The notes under the pieces are model-generated. The model had not been told where the DNA came from. It saw nothing but the letters and a program-made list of their open reading frames with translations, and made no database searches. DNA of 33,540 nucleotides. It comes from Nitrospirota bacterium. Its GTDB lineage: Bacteria > Nitrospirota > Thermodesulfovibrionia > Thermodesulfovibrionales > UBA6898. This document shows positions 28,416-33,540 of the stretch, piece by piece (positions within the stretch are counted from its first letter, which is position 1; every line of letters begins with the position of its first letter). The position numbers were made by a program, and so were the translations under genes. Location of the stretch: NCBI GenBank assembly GCA_012026685.1, contig VEOY01000121.1:1-33540 (forward strand), in the 5' to 3' direction.

Positions 28416-29024
28416 TTGGAAGATAAGGATAAGCAGGACAACAGGGAAGAACATTTCGAAGAGGACGATCTCGAACTTGTGGACGAACCGGCTTCCGCGG
28501 AAGAGGCGGAAGCTTCCGGGCGAAATGCAGAGGCTGAAGATCTGAACAACAAGTATCTCCGCCTTTACGCAGACTTCGAGAATTACCGGAAACGGGTCAA
28601 CAAGGACAAGGAAGACCTCATACGCTACGGCAATGAATCGCTGCTGTACGAACTTCTCCCGGCGATCGACAATCTTGAGCTTGCGATGAAGCACGCAACC
28701 GGCGATGTCAACAGCGGCCTCGTCCAGGGCGTCGAGGTGACGCTTAAGGAACTTCAGCGCACGCTTGAGAAATTCGGGCTTACGCGCATTGAGGCGGAGG
28801 GCAGGCAGTTCGATCCCGCCGTCCACCATGCAATGTCCCGGGTGGAGCGTGCCGACATTCCTGAACAGATGGTTGCTCAGGAGTTCAGGGCCGGATACCG
28901 GTATCGGGACAAGGTACTGAGACCCTCACTTGTAGCGGTCTCGATACAACCGCAGAAAAAAGAAGAACAGGATCCAGATTCTGTAGAAATCAAAATTAAG
29001 AACACCATAGAGGAGGAAAAATAA
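28416..29024 (+). CDS. grpE: Nucleotide exchange factor GrpE (TTG start)
   Basis: [45 protein letters not shown]...; SD aggaaggtg. Confidence 0.96.
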   Translation: MEDKDKQDNREEHFEEDDLELVDEPASAEEAEASGRNAEAEDLNNKYLRLYADFENYRKRVNKDKEDLIRYGNESLLYELLPAIDNLELAMKHATGDVNSGLVQGVEVTLKELQRTLEKFGLTRIEAEGRQFDPAVHHAMSRVERADIPEQMVAQEFRAGYRYRDKVLRPSLVAVSIQPQKKEEQDPDSVEIKIKNTIEEEK

Positions 29025-29025
29025 T

Positions 29026-30945
29026 ATGGGTAAGGCAATCGGAATTGACCTTGGGACCACAAACTCATGCGTTGCAGTAGTTCAGGGCGGAGAGCCCATA
29101 GTAATACCAAACCAGGAAGGAAGCAGGACTACGCCTTCGATCGTTGCCATCACGGACAAGGGTGAACGCCTCGTCGGACAGATAGCGAAGCGCCAGGCGA
29201 TCACCAACCCGGAAAATACGATCTTCTCGATCAAGAGGCTCATGGGAAGAAAATACGGCTCCCCTGAGGTAGACCACGCGAAGAAGAGGCTGCCGTACCG
29301 GATCGTGGAGGCATCCAATGGAGACGCCCATGTTGAGATCTCCGGAAAGAAATACTCGCCGCCCGAGGTCTCGGCAATGATCCTTCAGAAACTGAAACAG
29401 GCCGCCGAAGACTATCTCGGCGAGAAGGTGACGGAGGCGGTCATCACCGTACCCGCATATTTCGATGACAGCCAGCGTCAGGCCACCAAGGATGCCGGCC
29501 GCATTGCGGGACTCAACGTCCTGAGGATCATCAATGAGCCGACGGCTGCCGCACTTGCGTACGGCATGGACAAGAAGAAGGAAGAAAAGGTGGCGGTGTA
29601 CGATCTCGGCGGCGGGACGTTCGACATCTCGATCCTTGAGATCGGCGAAGGCGTCATCGAGGTGAAATCGACCAACGGAGATACCTTTCTCGGAGGCGAC
29701 GACTTTGACCTCAGGATCATCGACTGGATGGTCGAGGAATTCAGGAAAGACCAGGGCATCGACCTGAAGAATGACAAGATGGCGCTCCAGAGGCTGAAGG
29801 AAGCCGCCGAGCGTGCAAAGATCGAACTTTCCACAGCCACGGAAACCGAGATCAACCTGCCCTTCATCACGGCCGATGCGACCGGGCCGAAGCACCTGCT
29901 CATGAAGATATCCCGGTCAAAGTTCGAACAGCTCACCGCTGACCTTTTTGAGAGCACGACGGGACCCTGCAAGAACGCACTCTCTGACGCAGGCCTCTCG
30001 ACCGCCAATATCGATGAAGTGCTGCTCGTCGGCGGCCAGACCAGGACCCCCAAGGTGCAGCAGACCGTGCAGAACTTCTTCGGCAAAGAGCCGAACCGCA
30101 CGGTGAACCCCGACGAGGTCGTTGCTGTCGGTGCGGCGATACAGGCAGCTGTTCTCAAGGGAGACGTAAAAGAAGTGCTGCTCCTGGATGTGACGCCGCT
30201 GTCTCTCGGCATCGAGACCCTTGGCGGCATCTTTACGAAGATCATTGAACGGAACACGACCATCCCGACGAAGAAGAGCCAGGTGTTCTCAACGGCTACG
30301 GATAATCAGCCCGCCGTTACGATCAAGATATGTCAGGGAGAGCGCGAGATGGCCGGAGACAACAAGCTGCTGGGCAATTTCGAACTCATCGGCATTCCCC
30401 CTGCCCCCCGCGGCGTACCGCAGATCGAGGTCTCCTTTGATATCGACGCCAACGGTATACTCCATGTTTCGGCAAAGGACCTCGGCACGAACAAGGAGCA
30501 GTCCATCAGGATCACCGCATCAAGCGGCCTCCAGGAGGACGAGATCAAGAAGATGGTGCGAGATGCGGAAGAGCACGGACAGGAAGACCACAAGAAGAAG
30601 CTCCTTGCCGAAGCACGCAACCATGCTGCTACGCTTGTATATACCGTGGAGAAATCCCTCGCCGATTACGCAGACAAGATCACGCCTGACGAAAAACGCG
30701 AGATAGAGGAAGCTCTTGAGAGCTGCAGGAAGACAAAGGATTCAAGTTCTGACCCTGCCGAGATCAAGGCAGCGACCGACAAGCTGACGCAGGTCTCGCA
30801 TAAACTGGCAGAGCATCTCTACAAGTCCGCCGGAGCACAGGGACAGCCGGGCGGAAGTGGTGACGGATCAGCCCACGGGGCAAAACCTGCTGAAGAAGAG
30901 GTCGTTGAGGCAGAGTTCGAGGACGTTGACAAGGACAAGAAATAG
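29026..30945 (+). CDS. dnaK: Chaperone DnaK (Hsp70)
   Basis: [41 protein letters not shown]...[20 protein letters not shown].... Confidence 0.99.
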   Translation: MGKAIGIDLGTTNSCVAVVQGGEPIVIPNQEGSRTTPSIVAITDKGERLVGQIAKRQAITNPENTIFSIKRLMGRKYGSPEVDHAKKRLPYRIVEASNGDAHVEISGKKYSPPEVSAMILQKLKQAAEDYLGEKVTEAVITVPAYFDDSQRQATKDAGRIAGLNVLRIINEPTAAALAYGMDKKKEEKVAVYDLGGGTFDISILEIGEGVIEVKSTNGDTFLGGDDFDLRIIDWMVEEFRKDQGIDLKNDKMALQRLKEAAERAKIELSTATETEINLPFITADATGPKHLLMKISRSKFEQLTADLFESTTGPCKNALSDAGLSTANIDEVLLVGGQTRTPKVQQTVQNFFGKEPNRTVNPDEVVAVGAAIQAAVLKGDVKEVLLLDVTPLSLGIETLGGIFTKIIERNTTIPTKKSQVFSTATDNQPAVTIKICQGEREMAGDNKLLGNFELIGIPPAPRGVPQIEVSFDIDANGILHVSAKDLGTNKEQSIRITASSGLQEDEIKKMVRDAEEHGQEDHKKKLLAEARNHAATLVYTVEKSLADYADKITPDEKREIEEALESCRKTKDSSSDPAEIKAATDKLTQVSHKLAEHLYKSAGAQGQPGGSGDGSAHGAKPAEEEVVEAEFEDVDKDKK

Positions 30946-30965
30946 TTCCGTAATGTAATCCTTTC

Positions 30966-31015
30966 GGGGTTCAGGGGTATAGGTGATGCTTCACATGTAC
31001 CCCTGAACCCCTTTT
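30966..31015 (+). terminator. Terminator/attenuator-like hairpin between dnaK and dnaJ
   Basis: GGGGTTCAGGGGTA (30966-30979) pairs perfectly with TACCCCTGAACCCC (30998-31011). Inner GTGA-TGCT-TCAC hairpin, followed by TTTT. Confidence 0.75.
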
Positions 31016-31058
31016 CATGTATACTTTTTATATTGATCACTGACAGGGGACATTCGTT

Positions 31059-32165
31059 TTGAAAGATTATTACGATATACTCGGCGTTCCGCGCACTGCA
31101 TCCCAGGAAGAGCTGAAGAAGGTCTTCCGGCAGCTCGCACTGAAGCATCATCCTGACCGCAATGCGGGGGATAAGGCCTCTGAAGAGAAATTCAAGGAGA
31201 TCAACGAGGCCTATTCCTGCCTCTGCGACCCGGAAAAACGGGCTCATTATGACCGTTTTGGAACGGCTGAAGGGTTCGGTGCCGGCCAGGGGCCCTTTGG
31301 CGCGGGAGCAGGGTTCGGCGACATCTTTGAAGACATCTTCGGAGACCTGTTCGGCGCGGGATTCGGAGGCCAGCGGAGACAGCGCCCGACAAAAGGCAAT
31401 GATCTCAGGTACGATCTTGACCTTACGCTTGAAGAGGCGATCTTCGGCACAGAGAAGGTCATCACGTTTCCCAAGCTCCAGAAATGCGCGTCATGCAACG
31501 GAACCGGCTCCGAACCGGGCAAGCAGCCCGAAGTCTGCCCTTCCTGCAAAGGGTCCGGGCAGATACGGTATCAGCAGGGGTGCTTCAGCGTTGCGAAGAC
31601 CTGCGGGAAATGCTCCGGCAGCGGCAGGATTATCACGCACCCGTGCAAGCAGTGCAAGGGACATGGTGTCGTAAAGGAACAGAAGACGGTCAACCTCAAG
31701 ATACCTGCCGGCGTGGACTCTGATTCGCGGCTGAAGGTCTCGGGAGAGGGGGAGCCCGGCCACTACAACGGTCCGCCGGGCGATCTGTATGTCATGCTCG
31801 ATGTCGAGGAGCATCCCTTCTTCAAAAGGGAGGGCACCGAGATCTTCTGTGATCTTCCGGTCTCCTTCACACATGCGGCCCTGGGCGCCGAGGTTGAGGT
31901 GCCTACCCTCGACGGTTCGGCAAAGCTGAAGATCCCGGCCGGCACTCCATCCGGCAAGATATTTACGATCAAGGGCAAGGGGGCGCCCCGTATCGGCAGC
32001 TCCCAAAGAGGAAGTCAGCACGTCAGGATTCACATCGATGTTCCGAAGAAACTGACGCCGAGACAGAAGGAACTGCTTGAGGAATTAGCCGCGATCAGCG
32101 GTGATGAAACCGGCAAAAGCTTCAAGAACAAATTGAAGGACCTTTTCACCGGGGTCGAGAACTGA
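31059..32165 (+). CDS. dnaJ: Chaperone DnaJ (TTG start)
   Basis: KDYYDILGVPRTASQEELKKVFRQLALKHHPDRN, G/F region, and four CxxCxGxG-type zinc motifs. Confidence 0.98.
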   Translation: MKDYYDILGVPRTASQEELKKVFRQLALKHHPDRNAGDKASEEKFKEINEAYSCLCDPEKRAHYDRFGTAEGFGAGQGPFGAGAGFGDIFEDIFGDLFGAGFGGQRRQRPTKGNDLRYDLDLTLEEAIFGTEKVITFPKLQKCASCNGTGSEPGKQPEVCPSCKGSGQIRYQQGCFSVAKTCGKCSGSGRIITHPCKQCKGHGVVKEQKTVNLKIPAGVDSDSRLKVSGEGEPGHYNGPPGDLYVMLDVEEHPFFKREGTEIFCDLPVSFTHAALGAEVEVPTLDGSAKLKIPAGTPSGKIFTIKGKGAPRIGSSQRGSQHVRIHIDVPKKLTPRQKELLEELAAISGDETGKSFKNKLKDLFTGVEN

Positions 32166-32187
32166 CGTTCCCCGGCACCAGGCATTC

Positions 32188-32946
32188 ATGACCCGGCTAT
32201 TCGTTGATTCCAGGGTCCGGGAACATTCCGCTCTCGAACTCTCAGGCGATAAATCCCACTACCTCTCTGTCGTACTCCGGTCTGCTCCGGGCGATACTCT
32301 TATTGTTACCGATACTGATGGCGGTTCATTTCATGCACGCATATCTTCTTTCGGAAAAAAGACCGCCCGGCTCGACATATTGGACAGGTGCGAGCCGCTC
32401 CCGGAACCGCCGCTGCGTATCGTCCTGCTTCAGGGACTGCTGAAAGGCGAAAAGATGGACCTCGTGATCCAGAAGGCAACAGAGCTCGGCGTAGCGCAGG
32501 TGATACCGGTCATCACAGAGCGGAGCCTCGTCCGCGAGACCCGCAAGCTGGAGCGTTGGAAAAAGATCGCGGAAGAGGCGGCGCGCCAGTGCGGCAGGGT
32601 TTCTATCCCCGATATCGCTGAGCCCCGGGAGCTGTCGGAAGCCATGAAAGACGTCGATGCGTCATCTCCGAAGATCATCTTCTGGGAGCAGGGAGGCGCG
32701 CCCTTTTCATCCGTTCTGGGGACCGCAGCAGGTCGGGAGCGCATCATTCTCTGTACCGGACCTGAAGGCGGCTTTTCAGAAGCAGAAGTTTCAGCGGCCA
32801 ACGCAGAAGGCTTCCGGACCGCATCGCTCGGTCAGCGCATCCTGCGCGCAGAGACAGCGGCCATTGCCGCGGTATCTATCACTCAGTACGTTCTCGGAGA
32901 TCTTTCCGGCCTTCAGCAAATGCCTTCCAGCCCTATCTCAAAATAG
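32188..32946 (+). CDS. rsmE: 16S rRNA m3U1498 methyltransferase (RsmE)
   Basis: LVIQKATELGVAQVIPVITERSLV, RWKKIAEEAARQCGR, CTGPEGGFSEAEVSAA, LGQRILRAETAAIAAVSI. Confidence 0.96.
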   Translation: MTRLFVDSRVREHSALELSGDKSHYLSVVLRSAPGDTLIVTDTDGGSFHARISSFGKKTARLDILDRCEPLPEPPLRIVLLQGLLKGEKMDLVIQKATELGVAQVIPVITERSLVRETRKLERWKKIAEEAARQCGRVSIPDIAEPRELSEAMKDVDASSPKIIFWEQGGAPFSSVLGTAAGRERIILCTGPEGGFSEAEVSAANAEGFRTASLGQRILRAETAAIAAVSITQYVLGDLSGLQQMPSSPISK

Positions 32947-33036
32947 TTTCTGGAAACAATGCTTTCATTCGCTCACGTGAAGCGGAAACTGTCCGCGCCT
33001 GCGGGGATCGCGGAAATCTCTCCGAAGCAAAGAATG

Positions 33037-33078
33037 ATTCCGGACCGATCCCTGTCGAGCAGGGACAGGAGCCGGAAT
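33037..33078. repeat. REP-like composite palindrome
   Basis: ATTCCGG (33037-33043) pairs with CCGGAAT (33072-33078), enclosing TCCCTG (33049-33054) / CAGGGA (33060-33065). Minus-strand reading TGTCATTCCGGCTCCTGTCCC resembles dispersed 'GTCATTCC..GGAAT' palindromes. Confidence 0.6.
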
Positions 33079-33297
33079 GACACATTAGAGCCGCTGGTAT
33101 TACTGCGATTTTTGGTATAGTTTCCCGTTAATAAGTGGCTTCTCACAAGATTTGTGTGCGGATTGTCGAATCGAGTTGTTCGCGAGTCAGACCCCTTCGG
33201 AAAGCTCAGTGACGCGACCAAGTCTGAAGGATCAGGCGCGGTGACTGTTCGAAGTCCGGAAATTAAGAATGATGATAATTCCCTGCCGGACAAGTTT

Positions 33298-33314
33298 TCC
33301 CGCCTTTGGCGGGA
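33298..33314. repeat. Short perfect hairpin TCCCGCC-TTT-GGCGGGA
   Basis: 7-bp perfect inverted repeat read from sequence. TTTT precedes it on the plus strand rather than following, so it is not a canonical terminator. Confidence 0.7.
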
Positions 33315-33371
33315 CCCCTGATGCCGACCAAGCGGAGCGTAAAGAGATTTCCGCGGGGCGCCCTTCTTTGC

Positions 33372-33401
33372 GCCGTCTTTCTTCGGCGTCAAGAAAGCGG
33401 C
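33372..33401. repeat. Hairpin GCCG-t-CTTTCTT / AAGAAAG-CGGC
   Basis: 11-bp stem with one bulged nucleotide and a 7-nt loop. Confidence 0.65.
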
Positions 33402-33445
33402 CGGGGTCCCGGGGCCGAGCTCCGGGGAAAATGGACTGGATTCCA

Positions 33446-33540
33446 TTACCGAACTCCTGCAGCGGCCCTCGCCTCGCGCCAGCGAAAGCATTTCGTCGTA
33501 TGATCATTGACCATGCCGATTGCCTGCATAAAGGCGTAGC
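33446..33540 (-). CDS. tag: DNA-3-methyladenine glycosylase I, C-terminal fragment (gene continues beyond the window)
   Basis: Minus-strand translation from 33538: YAFMQAIGMVNDHTTKCFRWREARAAAGVR*. This matches the Tag C-terminal motif Y-x-FMQA-x-GMVNDH. Not in the supplied ORF track because it has no start in the window. Confidence 0.85.
   Translation of the reverse strand, partial: YAFMQAIGMVNDHTTKCFRWREARAAAGVR

Noticed and set aside
29065-30263. Long antisense ORFs (276 aa and 261 aa) opposite dnaK
   Set aside because: Shadow ORFs from dnaK codon usage, a well-known artefact. The translations lack domain signatures and dnaK is unmistakable.
33181-33240. Possible structured ncRNA (TCAGAC..GTCTGA, CGCG..CGCG)
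   Set aside because: Pairings are short and could be chance. Kept only as part of the palindrome-cluster finding.
32973-33507. Minus-strand ORFs of 172 aa and 91 aa in the rsmE-tag gap
   Set aside because: Overlap the real tag frame and consist of translated palindromes. Low-complexity R/P/G-rich composition.
1-33540. CRISPR array, transposase/IS, prophage, toxin-antitoxin or defence system
   Set aside because: No regularly spaced direct repeats and no recognisable cas, transposase, integrase, phage or TA proteins in any frame.

Overview
This 33.5 kb window is a dense bacterial chromosomal segment, mostly housekeeping genes. I see no transposase, prophage, CRISPR array or toxin-antitoxin module.

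Minus strand, roughly 1-6 kb and 8-11.7 kb:
- a partial tRNA-Arg(ACG), a DUF2155-like lipoprotein and tRNA-Ser(GCT)
- a translationally coupled Fe-S operon: iscR / TusA-like / IscS-like / iscU
- a SAM hydrolase (DUF62-type), pyrD, pyrK and greA
- ychF-like GTPase / two small unknown genes / rng

Plus strand:
- proS, argS, ilvE, guaB, guaA, ispA-like, dxs, tlyA, a HEAT-like unknown and a hybrid histidine kinase
- ornithine/lysine decarboxylase-like, speE, and a CIRCE-controlled hrcA-grpE-dnaK-dnaJ-rsmE cluster

A triheme c7-type cytochrome lies on the minus strand between ilvE and guaB. The right edge holds the C-terminus of tag on the minus strand, which is absent from the ORF track.

The most interesting signal is the Fe-S operon. 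Its IscS-like protein keeps the fold motifs and the catalytic-Cys loop but has lost the PLP Schiff-base lysine (SxHK to AAHQ). It has also lost most other PLP and substrate contacts. The operon sits behind a near-consensus IscR type-1 site whose -10 box is only 7 nt from the iscR ATG, suggesting a leaderless transcript.
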